The notes under the pieces were generated by a model that was not told the DNA's origin, searched no databases, and saw only the letters and a list, made by a program, of their open reading frames with translations. Below are positions 56,547 to 64,000 of a DNA stretch of 64,000 nucleotides, in pieces. Position 1 is the first letter of the stretch. Each line of letters starts with the position of its first letter. Origin of the DNA: Ktedonobacter sp. SOSP1-85 (GTDB lineage: Bacteria; Chloroflexota; Ktedonobacteria; Ktedonobacterales; Ktedonobacteraceae); assembly GCF_016587415.1 (NCBI RefSeq), contig NZ_BNJI01000001.1, positions 2,519,501 to 2,583,500 on the forward strand. The letters run 5' to 3'. Made by a program: the position numbers and the translations under genes.

Positions 56547-59156
56547 ATGCCAGGCAACATGCAACAACCCACGCACTCACAAGCATCCGATTCCTCTGTA
56601 ACGTATCTCCATAATGGAGACTACCAGATTCAACGCATTCTCGGTCGCGGCGGCATGGGCAAGGTACTCCTCGCAACCCACACACGCCTCGGGACGCCAT
56701 TTGCGATCAAACAAGCCCTCGCAGATAGCCCTCTCGCTGAGAGCGCTGTAGCTGAGTTAGAGCAGATTTTGCACCCCGACGATGTGATCGCTGATCCTCA
56801 TCCTGCGCCTCCGGGACGCTTTCCCGTGAGTGGAGGGGAGCATACAGACCGTTTTACGCGCGAGGCCCTGCTCCTATTACGCCTACAGCATCCCGCCATC
56901 CCTACGCTCTATGATTACTTTCATGAGCATGGGTCGTGGCACCTGGTGATGGATTATGTACCCGGCATCTCCCTCAACAATTACCTGAGCCAGCATGCCC
57001 CTTTGCCACCCCTGGAAGCACTCAATTACGCGACCCAGCTTTGCGATGTCCTGGCCTACCTGCATCAACAGCAGACGCCTGTTATCTATCGCGATCTCAA
57101 GCCCTCAAATATTATGCTGATGCCCAACGGCATGCTGATGCTGATCGATTATGGCATCGCGCGCTACTACAAAGAGGGGCAGAGCACCGACACAACCGGC
57201 TTTGGCTCTCCAGGCTATGCGTCACCCGAGCAGTATAATGGCGGCTCACAGACAGATGGGCGCTCCGATCTCTTCAGCCTGGGCGTTATTCTGCACGAGA
57301 TGCTTACAGGACAGCGTGTGGCCCCTTCTGCGCTTATGAAGGATGAGCCACGCCCGATCCAGACCAAAGTCTCGTCCGCGCTACAAGGCCTCGTGAATCT
57401 TGCGACACGCCCGGACCCGGCCCAACGCTATCAGAATGCGTCCCTCTTTGCTCAGGCCCTTGAGCGCGTGTATGTGATTGAAGAACGAGCCGCGTATGAA
57501 GAGCACCTCAACCATTTACATGCCTTTCCCACGCCATCGTCTTCGCTACAGGCTGCGCGCAAAGAAGATCAGGCCGCAGACTTACACCAGGACTTGAATG
57601 CTGGCGACAATTTTGCTTCGTCTCTTGTCCCCCTCTCCCTCTCCAACGTACGACCCTCACCAGCGTTCCTGGCGCAGATACTAGATGGGCGCCGTCAGAC
57701 CAGGCAACACTTACAGCGCTTACGACGCCAGGGCAAGCATGCTACGCCTCGGCCATACAGCCCACCGACGCCTACACCTCAGCCACGCAATGTGCCTACT
57801 CCCAGGCCTCAATACAGGCCTGCATCTTCCGCAGCGACCAATGGCATTCCCGCGGCGCTCGCTGTCAACGCTTCAGCCAAGCAAACTCGTAGTGAGACAC
57901 GTGCGCTGACGTTCCTGATGTTTGCCCTCCTGTTGCTCTTGCTCATCTCAGCGAGTGTGGCCTACTTTTATGGCACACCCTTTCTGCTCAGCCAGGCAGG
58001 TTCGCCAGGTGACAATCCTAATCCTCCTGGCGCTGAGTCGCTTGATATTGGTCACACAGCCAGTTGGCATCAACTGGCTTCGCCGCCAGTGCCCGTCGCG
58101 GATAACGCCTCAACGTTTGCCCAGGTCGAGGGGCGCTCCTATGTCTATATGACTGGCGGCTACCGTGGCCCTAAACAAAACCCTAAATATGACCGTCACC
58201 TCTACCGCTATGATATCAGTAGCGGGCGCTGGGAGCAGGCTCCAACCACGAATGGCGCCTTCCCTGGCATGCTCAATAACGCCATTGCTCACGATACCTA
58301 TGGTAATCTGCTCTTCGCCAATGGGTACTCGACAGATACTTACTCCGTTTCATCTGCCCTCTATCAGTACCGACTGGCAGATGGCTCACTCAATAAAATC
58401 ATCCCCAACCAGGATATTCCTCTTGGTTTTGGTCTCTCAATGCTCACTGATCAGCAGGGCGATGTCTACCTGACACAGGGGTTTAGCAAGGCTGGTGCAG
58501 GGCAGACGGTCGCAGGGACGGGCTGGTATCGCTACACGCCACATACCGGTCAATGGCAGGCGCTCGCCCCTCTCCCCCAGGGCCTGGGCTATGTGATGCT
58601 GGCACTTACCTCGCAAAATCAGATCCTTCTGCTTGGCGGCGCAAGCGATGCCGCCCAGGCACATCCCTCGAACGCGATCTACCGCTACGATAGCGCGCAT
58701 AACGCCTGGCATAAGGAGCAGGCAACCCTCCCCACTCCACTGAGTGGTAGCTCCAGTTGCGCCCCCTCCAGCGATCAACTCGTTATGCTTGGCGGCTTCG
58801 ACGCAACACATAATAGTAGCCTGGCTCGTTCCTGGCTGCTTGATCTGAAGACCCTGCATGCCAGTGCTCTGCCTGACATTCCCAATGGGGGTTCGCTCCT
58901 GGGAACGGCCACATGTGACGCACAGGGACACTTCTACCTTCTGCGCGGCACACGTGATCCCGGCATCCCTACAGCCGACTTTATGCAACTCACCCTGACG
59001 CTCCCTCACGCAACCCAACCACAGAGCATTCCCCCTACCCAGGCACCAATACAGAACACTCCTACTCAGGCATCCATGCAGAACACGCCAACCCTGGCCC
59101 CCGGGCAGAACACTCCTACAGAAGGCACCAACCCGAAGGAACCTATAGGCAAATAA
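56547..59156 (+). CDS. Membrane Ser/Thr kinase with extracellular kelch-like propeller
   Basis: 869 aa from ATG 56547 (AAGGGAGAAG before it); the ATG at 56484 has no such site. The kinase (~25-310) has GRGGMGKV, AIK (Lys ~55), YRDLKPSN (~180) and DYG (~200). An unusual ~40-residue Pro-rich insert separates the Lys strand from helix C. A Pro-rich linker and one membrane helix (~455-480) follow. The C-terminal region (~500-830) has beta-propeller repeats (YVYMTGGYRG, ILLLGGASDA, LVMLGGFDAT), kelch-like. The tail has 3 near-repeats (QNTPT, 12-residue unit). The external propeller probably senses a ligand. Confidence 0.9.
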   Translation: MPGNMQQPTHSQASDSSVTYLHNGDYQIQRILGRGGMGKVLLATHTRLGTPFAIKQALADSPLAESAVAELEQILHPDDVIADPHPAPPGRFPVSGGEHTDRFTREALLLLRLQHPAIPTLYDYFHEHGSWHLVMDYVPGISLNNYLSQHAPLPPLEALNYATQLCDVLAYLHQQQTPVIYRDLKPSNIMLMPNGMLMLIDYGIARYYKEGQSTDTTGFGSPGYASPEQYNGGSQTDGRSDLFSLGVILHEMLTGQRVAPSALMKDEPRPIQTKVSSALQGLVNLATRPDPAQRYQNASLFAQALERVYVIEERAAYEEHLNHLHAFPTPSSSLQAARKEDQAADLHQDLNAGDNFASSLVPLSLSNVRPSPAFLAQILDGRRQTRQHLQRLRRQGKHATPRPYSPPTPTPQPRNVPTPRPQYRPASSAATNGIPAALAVNASAKQTRSETRALTFLMFALLLLLLISASVAYFYGTPFLLSQAGSPGDNPNPPGAESLDIGHTASWHQLASPPVPVADNASTFAQVEGRSYVYMTGGYRGPKQNPKYDRHLYRYDISSGRWEQAPTTNGAFPGMLNNAIAHDTYGNLLFANGYSTDTYSVSSALYQYRLADGSLNKIIPNQDIPLGFGLSMLTDQQGDVYLTQGFSKAGAGQTVAGTGWYRYTPHTGQWQALAPLPQGLGYVMLALTSQNQILLLGGASDAAQAHPSNAIYRYDSAHNAWHKEQATLPTPLSGSSSCAPSSDQLVMLGGFDATHNSSLARSWLLDLKTLHASALPDIPNGGSLLGTATCDAQGHFYLLRGTRDPGIPTADFMQLTLTLPHATQPQSIPPTQAPIQNTPTQASMQNTPTLAPGQNTPTEGTNPKEPIGK

Positions 59157-59160
59157 AAAA

Positions 59161-59198
59161 GGCGGGAGGCAGCATTTACGCAAACGCTGCCTCCCGCC
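59161..59198 (-). terminator. Terminator of the pyrimidine phosphorylase gene
   Basis: GGCGGGAGGCAGC / GCTGCCTCCCGCC; on the minus strand the stem is followed by TTTTTTA. It is 20 bp past the phosphorylase stop, convergent with the kinase gene. Confidence 0.8.
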
Positions 59199-59221
59199 TC
59201 CTAAGCTAGAACAAAATATGC

Positions 59222-60529
59222 TTATGGACGGATTACCTCGTGAATAAGTGCTCCTGGTTGTACTGGTGTATCGCTCCAGCGGTAGCACGCCAGCAGAGTC
59301 TCAAAGAGGTCACGCGCCTCTGCTTCACTACGTGCATGCACCTCCACCAGAGACTCTCCGGCCTGCCGATAGGCGCCGACCTTGGCTTGCAAGACCAGGC
59401 CCGTGCGATGATCGATCGGCTCGCCTTTTCGGAAGCGCCCGGCCCCCAGGCGCATGCTGGCCAAGCCTATGGCTTCCGCGTTAATGGCCGCGATATAACC
59501 TGTGTGGGGTGATGTCAGCATCACTTTGTAAGGTGCTTGCGGCAATAAGTGCGGCTGCTCGACCTGGCGAGCGTCTCCTCCCTGGGCCGCGATCACTGCC
59601 GCCAGCTTCGCCAGGCCCGCACCTGAACGGATAGCTTGCTGCACCTGTTGCTCCGCCATATCCATGGTCTGCACCTTTCCGGTCATGACCAGCAATTCGG
59701 CCACATCATGGTAGCAGAGCTCACTGACGTCCTCTGGCCCTTCACCACGCAGGATCGCGATGGCCTCCATCATTTCCAGTGCATTGCCCACTGCGCACCC
59801 TAGCGGCTGCTCCATCGAGGTCAGGGCGGCTACGGTGTGTATCCCGGCCAAGCGGCCAATGTCTACCATGGCCTGGGCCAGTTCGCGTGCCTTCTCGACT
59901 GTCTTCATAAACGCGCCACTACCAAATTTGACATCAAGGAGCAGGTGGGAGCAGCCAATGGCCAGTTTTTTACTCATAATGCTGGCGGCAATCAGGGGAA
60001 TACTCTCAACTGTTCCAGTGACGTCACGCAAGGCATACATCTTGCCATCGGCTGGCGCCAGGTCCGCCGATTGGCCCGCGAGCACAACGCCTTCTGACTT
60101 GAGGATACGTACAAATTCTTCACGCGTCAGTTCAGGACGAAAGCCCTGGACCGATTCAAGCTTATCAACCGTTCCGCCGGTGTGGCCCAGGCCGCGCCCG
60201 GTCATCTTTCCTACCGCGATGCCACACGCGGCGGCCAGGGGCGCTACCGCCAGGGTAACCTTGTCTCCGACGCCCCCGGTACTATGTTTATCAATCACAG
60301 GCGAGACGATATCGCGCACATGCAATTCATCTCCTGAATGCACCATGGCCATGGTCAGGTCGCGTGTTTCGCGCGCGTCCATTCCTCGCCAACAAACGGT
60401 CATGAGCCATGCCGCCATCTGATAATCGGGAACCGCTCCCTGAGTATATTGCTCAATAAGCCAGTTAATTTCGTCGGTATCGAGGACGCCTCCGTCCCGC
60501 TTCTTTCGTATAAGCTCTACAGCTTGCAT
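59222..60529 (-). CDS. pdp: Pyrimidine-nucleoside (thymidine) phosphorylase
   Basis: Releases (deoxy)ribose-1-phosphate from uridine, thymidine or deoxyuridine. 435 aa. Signature: VIDKHSTGGVGDKVTL (phosphate loop), GRGLGHTGGTVDKLES (deoA/pdp motif), KLAIGCSHLLLDVKFGSGAF and GRAL-type C-terminus. Pdp and DeoA share these motifs; the length and TGRGLGHTGGT favour Pdp. GGGAGCCTGGAG precedes ATG. It may be part of nucleoside salvage; no deoC or cdd is adjacent. Confidence 0.95.
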   Translation of the reverse strand: MQAVELIRKKRDGGVLDTDEINWLIEQYTQGAVPDYQMAAWLMTVCWRGMDARETRDLTMAMVHSGDELHVRDIVSPVIDKHSTGGVGDKVTLAVAPLAAACGIAVGKMTGRGLGHTGGTVDKLESVQGFRPELTREEFVRILKSEGVVLAGQSADLAPADGKMYALRDVTGTVESIPLIAASIMSKKLAIGCSHLLLDVKFGSGAFMKTVEKARELAQAMVDIGRLAGIHTVAALTSMEQPLGCAVGNALEMMEAIAILRGEGPEDVSELCYHDVAELLVMTGKVQTMDMAEQQVQQAIRSGAGLAKLAAVIAAQGGDARQVEQPHLLPQAPYKVMLTSPHTGYIAAINAEAIGLASMRLGAGRFRKGEPIDHRTGLVLQAKVGAYRQAGESLVEVHARSEAEARDLFETLLACYRWSDTPVQPGALIHEVIRP

Positions 60530-60615
60530 ATATCTCCAGGCTCCCTTTTACTACAGATCCTCTACGTATTCTCATTGCTCATCTGCGCCTGGAGATACAC
60601 AAGTCGTAGCCGCTC

Positions 60616-61374
60616 TTACTTACCTCGCTCTGTAAACACAATACGTACCCCATCACTCTCTAAGCCCGTCCCACTATCAATGAGGTAGCGATCAACCATC
60701 TGGCTTCCCAGGCGCACATTATGGTCATATTGCAGCTGCCCGTTGCTGAAATCATACAGATTGGAGCTCTGTGGGTAGCTGCCTTGTATAATAATTGTAT
60801 CAGATGAGGTCGAGCGATACTTGCTGAGCGCATTGAGCAGTGTCGCCACCTGGAGCCAGGGAACAGAACGCGCAAACTCAATCTTAATGATCTTCTTGCG
60901 CCCATAGCCCTGGTCGTCGCTCAGCACCTTGTAGTCCAGGGCCTCCCTCTCTAAGGCAATCAATTGCGCGAAAGTACGCGGTGGGAAGGATTCAGGAGCC
61001 TGTGGACCTTGAACAGGCGCCATGATTGGCGTTAACAGATTAAGCTCTTCACGCCTGGCTACTTGTCCAGAGGACGCCTTTGGCCGCGTGGCTCTCCCAG
61101 ATTGGGTGGGTGTGCCTGGCTGCCGTTGCCCTGGGATATTGGCTGGCATGGGATTGACAGCTCCACCCGGCACCTGGTATGAAGAAGGGGCATAGTATGG
61201 CCCAGACCCCGGCTGCGGCTGGCTCATATTGTGCGGCGCGGGTGCTCCCTGGGGTGGTTGAAACGATCGCTGGCGTGGTCGAACCTGGGCACCCGTCTTA
61301 AGATCTCGACCGCAACGAATACAAAAGGACGCGCTGGCGTTATTATTTGGTTCTCCACAGTAAGGACAACGCAT
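60616..61374 (-). CDS. Zinc-ribbon protein, hypothetical
   Basis: 252 aa. The N-terminus is a zinc ribbon (CPYC at 3-6 and CIRC at 18-21, the latter in the FCIRCGRDL pattern). Residues ~25-110 are Pro/Gln/Gly-rich and probably disordered. The C-terminal ~120 residues are alpha/beta (FARSVPWLQVATLLNAL, YLIDSGTG) and not recognised. It is a soluble single-copy gene. It resembles zinc-ribbon adaptor proteins common in Ktedonobacteria by layout only. The stop lies ~86 bp past the phosphorylase start; both are on the same strand. Confidence 0.75.
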   Translation of the reverse strand: MRCPYCGEPNNNASASFCIRCGRDLKTGAQVRPRQRSFQPPQGAPAPHNMSQPQPGSGPYYAPSSYQVPGGAVNPMPANIPGQRQPGTPTQSGRATRPKASSGQVARREELNLLTPIMAPVQGPQAPESFPPRTFAQLIALEREALDYKVLSDDQGYGRKKIIKIEFARSVPWLQVATLLNALSKYRSTSSDTIIIQGSYPQSSNLYDFSNGQLQYDHNVRLGSQMVDRYLIDSGTGLESDGVRIVFTERGK

Positions 61375-61415
61375 ACTGGTTCCTCCAGTTCACTTGCAGC
61401 ATCAATGACACATCC

Positions 61416-61530
61416 GCTTCTAAGATCTTATTCCGAAACCCAAACCCCCATTCGGGGGCGCGTCACTTGTGTGACTAGCGCTTCCCCCATTCGGGAACAA
61501 GCGCGCTCAGGAATTCGGATAAGAAGTACG
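61416..61530. repeat. Dispersed repeat, family C, copy 3
   Basis: GCTTCTAAGATCTTATTCCG at the left, duplicated CCCCCATTCGGG inside (61445 and 61484), a GTCACTTGTGTGAC hairpin, then GCGCGCTCAGGAATTCGG and ATAAGAAGTA. The rest of 61375-61691 shows nothing else. Confidence 0.75.
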
Positions 61531-61691
61531 CGGAAATACCACCCCACCACCTGACATTCTCCCTGGGATGTGTCAGATGCCTTTTAGTGTCTGCCAACAT
61601 TGACTTCTGGTAGCAAGACACAACGATGCATACATACTACATATATTGAGGTAGACGTAAGCGCGCCCTTGAATTCTAATTCAAATTCTAT

Positions 61692-62594
61692 TTACGCCTG
61701 TTTGAGAATAGCATTCACCAGTTGACTATTGCTGCTGGTCTTCTCGAAGAGGCGAATTGCCTGCTCATTCCCATCCCATTTAGGAAGGGGCGCCATACGG
61801 CGGCGTATATCTGTTGCCGCTTTCAGATCCTCTTCGCTTAGCAGGCGTTCTTCCTGGCGCGTACTTGAAGACGTGATATTAATGGCTGGAAAGATACGCT
61901 TATCAGCCATCTCGCGTGAGAGCCGTATCTCTAAATTGCCTGTCCCTTTAAACTCCTCGTAGACGACCTCGTCCAGGCGACTCCCTGTCTCGACCAGGCA
62001 GCTTGCCACAATCGTGAGGCTACCACCCTCGTCGAGGGCACGAGCAGCACCAAAGGTGCGCCGCCCAATCTCCAGCGCCTGGGCGTCGATACCACCCGAA
62101 AGGGTGCGCCCTCCTCGCCCCTGACGCCACATATCAGGCTGCAAATTATGCACCCGTGCCAGGCGCGTCAGAGAGTCTAGAATAATAATGACGTCAGCAC
62201 CTTGTTCCACTGCACGCTTGGCATCGAAGAGAGCCTGCTCAACGATGTAGCCATGTTTACTTATGCGCTGATCAAAACTGGAGGCATAGTGCCTGACCTG
62301 GGGACCTTGAATCTCAGAGCGCCATTCAGTCACCTCTTCTGGGCGCTCATCAACGAGACACAAGAATAAGTAAGCCTGGGGATAGTTCCGCAAAACCGCG
62401 GTCGATATCTGGCGTAAAATGGTTGTCTTTCCAGCCTGGGGTGGCGCGACAACCAGGGCGCGTTGCCCAAATCCCAGCGGAATCAACAGGTCAATCACAC
62501 GTGTTGAGATGGGCTTAGCTTCCGTCTCCAGTGTAATACGGCGCCGTGGATGAACTGGTGTGAGCTTCTCAAAGGGGATATGTATGGAAGCCAC
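61692..62594 (-). CDS. Rho-like ATPase lacking the RNA-binding N-terminal domain
   Basis: 300 aa against ~420 for Rho. It begins at what is E. coli Rho's linker/ATPase start ([13 protein letters not shown] ~ FENLTPLHANSRL). Walker A is APPQAGKTT, Walker [15 protein letters not shown]-loop [14 protein letters not shown], followed by GGSLTIVAS and [11 protein letters not shown]. The start GTG has AGAGGAGG ~11 bases upstream, so this is a designed start, not the end of a longer frame. The N-terminal helical and OB/CSD domain (primary RNA site) is absent. It may work with an RNA-binding partner, act on RNA through its central pore only, or have a non-termination role. Confidence 0.88.
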   Translation of the reverse strand: MASIHIPFEKLTPVHPRRRITLETEAKPISTRVIDLLIPLGFGQRALVVAPPQAGKTTILRQISTAVLRNYPQAYLFLCLVDERPEEVTEWRSEIQGPQVRHYASSFDQRISKHGYIVEQALFDAKRAVEQGADVIIILDSLTRLARVHNLQPDMWRQGRGGRTLSGGIDAQALEIGRRTFGAARALDEGGSLTIVASCLVETGSRLDEVVYEEFKGTGNLEIRLSREMADKRIFPAINITSSSTRQEERLLSEEDLKAATDIRRRMAPLPKWDGNEQAIRLFEKTSSNSQLVNAILKQA

Positions 62595-62695
62595 GAAACC
62601 TCAAACCTCCTCTGTACTAGCGGACGACTCACCCATAACTGTATCACATGTAGTCAATGAAAAAGTAGAGGTTATGGAGAGGTATACTATGCCAC

Positions 62696-63340
62696 TTAGG
62701 CGGTTAGGGAGAGCACTTTACTCGGCAATAAGAGAGTATTCTGCACAAACAGCTCCAGGCCTCTCTGGAGATGCTCCAGACCACTCATATTATTGAGCAC
62801 ACACACCTCCTGTCCTATCCCATATTCATGCTTCAAGAAAGTTAAAATATACTCTGTCTCATCGTGAGCATAATAGCGCTTAAAAATGTCGTCGGAGAAG
62901 GAGGGGTGATCGTCCGCCGAAAAGGCACAGCTCACACGCTCATGCACACGCTGTAAGCAAGTATCCAGATCGGCATGAAGAAATAACACAGAGGCATCAC
63001 GCAGAAAGGCAGGGCTAAAATGTTTAAAGGCCGCATGATAGTCATCGCGGGCAAACTCAATAGTGACGAGATCCGTGGTCGCGCTTATTAGCTGCACCCG
63101 GCGCTCTAATTCCTGTAAGGCACAATCGAGAACCGAGAGGTCAATGGCGTCAAACCCGTTATGCTCGGTAGGACGAAATTGCTTATGCTCCGTATCAGCG
63201 AGAAACATTTCTTGTAAAATATGGTAATCATTAAAATGTGCACTGCTCCAACTGGCCTGCTCAGCCAGGTATCTGATATATCGAGCTCCGGTAGACTTTC
63301 CACTGCCTGGACGCCCCAGAACAAATACCTTTACGCCCAT
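62696..63340 (-). CDS. P-loop nucleoside/nucleotide kinase-like protein
   Basis: 214 aa. Walker A is GRPGSGKST (9-17). FNDYHILQEMFL and TIEFARDDYHAAF look like substrate-binding segments of the AAA_33/deoxynucleoside-kinase-like group. VLFLHADLDTCLQRVHER resembles the kinase lid/Arg region. No exact family. GGGAGAG precedes the ATG. It lies ~100 bp upstream of the Rho-like gene on the same strand. Confidence 0.75.
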   Translation of the reverse strand: MGVKVFVLGRPGSGKSTGARYIRYLAEQASWSSAHFNDYHILQEMFLADTEHKQFRPTEHNGFDAIDLSVLDCALQELERRVQLISATTDLVTIEFARDDYHAAFKHFSPAFLRDASVLFLHADLDTCLQRVHERVSCAFSADDHPSFSDDIFKRYYAHDETEYILTFLKHEYGIGQEVCVLNNMSGLEHLQRGLELFVQNTLLLPSKVLSLTA

Positions 63341-63659
63341 GTGTATACTCTCCCTTTGCTAACGTATACCTCACAAGCGCTCATCCGCAGATGAGTGAGA
63401 GACTTCGCCACTGCGTGGCTCATTGTACATGAGTTGTGGTGGTGGGCTAGCTTTGCCAGCCCACTCTACCACAACCCATATACTTACCCCCATAGCGAGG
63501 CTGTGAACATAAAGATGTTTACACGTTAGCTTTGTATTAAAGATAAGTATACAGAAGACTTCTACAAAAACATGCTTAGCCTTTATAACTGTACCTAAAA
63601 TGGCTATGTAGATACTACAAGCAGGCAGTTCTACAGAATATGAAACACTTCTTTCCTCT
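63341..63659. other. Intergenic region with imperfect hairpin
   Basis: A hairpin of ~19 bp with a few mismatches (GTTGTGGTGGTGGGCTAGC / GCCAGCCCACTCTACCACAAC) is at 63433-63475, resembling a decayed long hairpin. The rest is A/T-rich with no clear gene. Confidence 0.5.
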
Positions 63660-63998
63660 CTATGAAGTGGATATTGAGGGGCTTATGGGGGCCGGAACGA
63701 CTGCGGTTGGGGCGCCAGGCAGGCGTACATAGCCACGCTGATGAGGGTCCCAACTCATGACCACATTGCCGCCCTCACGTTTAGCAATATCAAGAACCTC
63801 GTCCAGGAAGCGCTCGATAAGAAGCCTCGCCTCGACCAGGGCATTATGCGCTGTGTAGCGTTGTAAGATTTCCTGTAGCTTGGCATAGTAGTAAAATGAT
63901 ACGCCCAGGCGGACAGTAATGCCATTTAAAGCTACTTTGTTGGCTGGGAGAGTTGGCTGGCCCGCTGGAACGCGCTGGGGGTCGATCTGATAAGAACC
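63660..63998 (-). CDS. Unrecognised protein, 3' part only (5' end outside the window)
   Basis: A 112-codon open frame is read from the right edge to a TAG at 63660-63662, with normal codon use and amino acid mix. The visible part includes GITVRLGVSFYYYAKLQEIL, then YTAHNALVEARLLIERFLDE and GGNVVMSWDPHQRGYVRLPG. It is helical with acidic and basic residues. I do not recognise the family. The gene continues beyond the window. Confidence 0.6.
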   Translation of the reverse strand, partial: GSYQIDPQRVPAGQPTLPANKVALNGITVRLGVSFYYYAKLQEILQRYTAHNALVEARLLIERFLDEVLDIAKREGGNVVMSWDPHQRGYVRLPGAPTAVVPAPISPSISTS

Positions 63999-64000
63999 AC

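Overview
The window looks like a chromosomal segment of a Ktedonobacteria-type member of the Chloroflexota. Supporting signs are TPR-rich XRE regulators, FHA, kelch and kinase fusions, ECF and ZAS-type regulators, a CruA/CruP-like flavoprotein, a DnaB/DnaD-like/DnaC-like replication operon, moderate-to-high GC content and many intergenic palindromes. The assignment rests on gene content only; no database search was possible.

Layout. 0-6 kb: a zinc-ribbon/nucleotidyl-cyclase/ATPase/TPR regulator (5' end outside the window), an MBL-fold hydrolase and an amidohydrolase. 6-11.5 kb: a minus-strand 16S-23S rRNA operon with a strong promoter, RNase III-type processing stems and a terminator, but no 5S gene and no spacer tRNA. 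11.5-14.5 kb: a minus-strand cluster with mnmE, fdhD and small ORFs. 14.5-20 kb: fur, a penicillin-binding protein, an IsrB-type OMEGA nuclease with its upstream omega RNA, and aroC. 20-26 kb: two XRE-TPR regulators flanking moaC and a sigma-like/ZAS anti-sigma-like pair. 27-32.5 kb: an acyl-CoA-ligase-like gene, rsmI, an FHA-TIR protein, mdh and a double-ZAS protein. 32.6-36 kb: two tandem tRNA-Gln genes, an AI-2E family transporter, an ECF sigma factor with a small upstream ORF, and an MshEN-like protein. 36-46 kb: envelope genes (flippase, GT2-GT4 fusion, membrane glycosyltransferase, two signal peptidases I, a cardiolipin synthase-like enzyme) and two cyclophilins. 47-51.5 kb: a cluster of DnaA boxes in front of dnaB, a dnaD-like gene and a dnaC-like loader gene. 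51.7-64 kb: clpP, a methyltransferase, a hydrolase, a CruA-like flavoprotein, a kinase-kelch membrane protein, pyrimidine-nucleoside phosphorylase, a zinc-ribbon protein, a Rho-like ATPase lacking the RNA-binding N-terminus, a P-loop kinase-like protein and a partial unknown gene.

The strongest items for follow-up are the IsrB/omega RNA locus, the possible oriC upstream of dnaB, the N-terminally minimal Rho, and at least five families of dispersed inverted repeats. Several of these repeats are perfect 60-70 bp palindromes, and some share a conserved side module although their stems differ.
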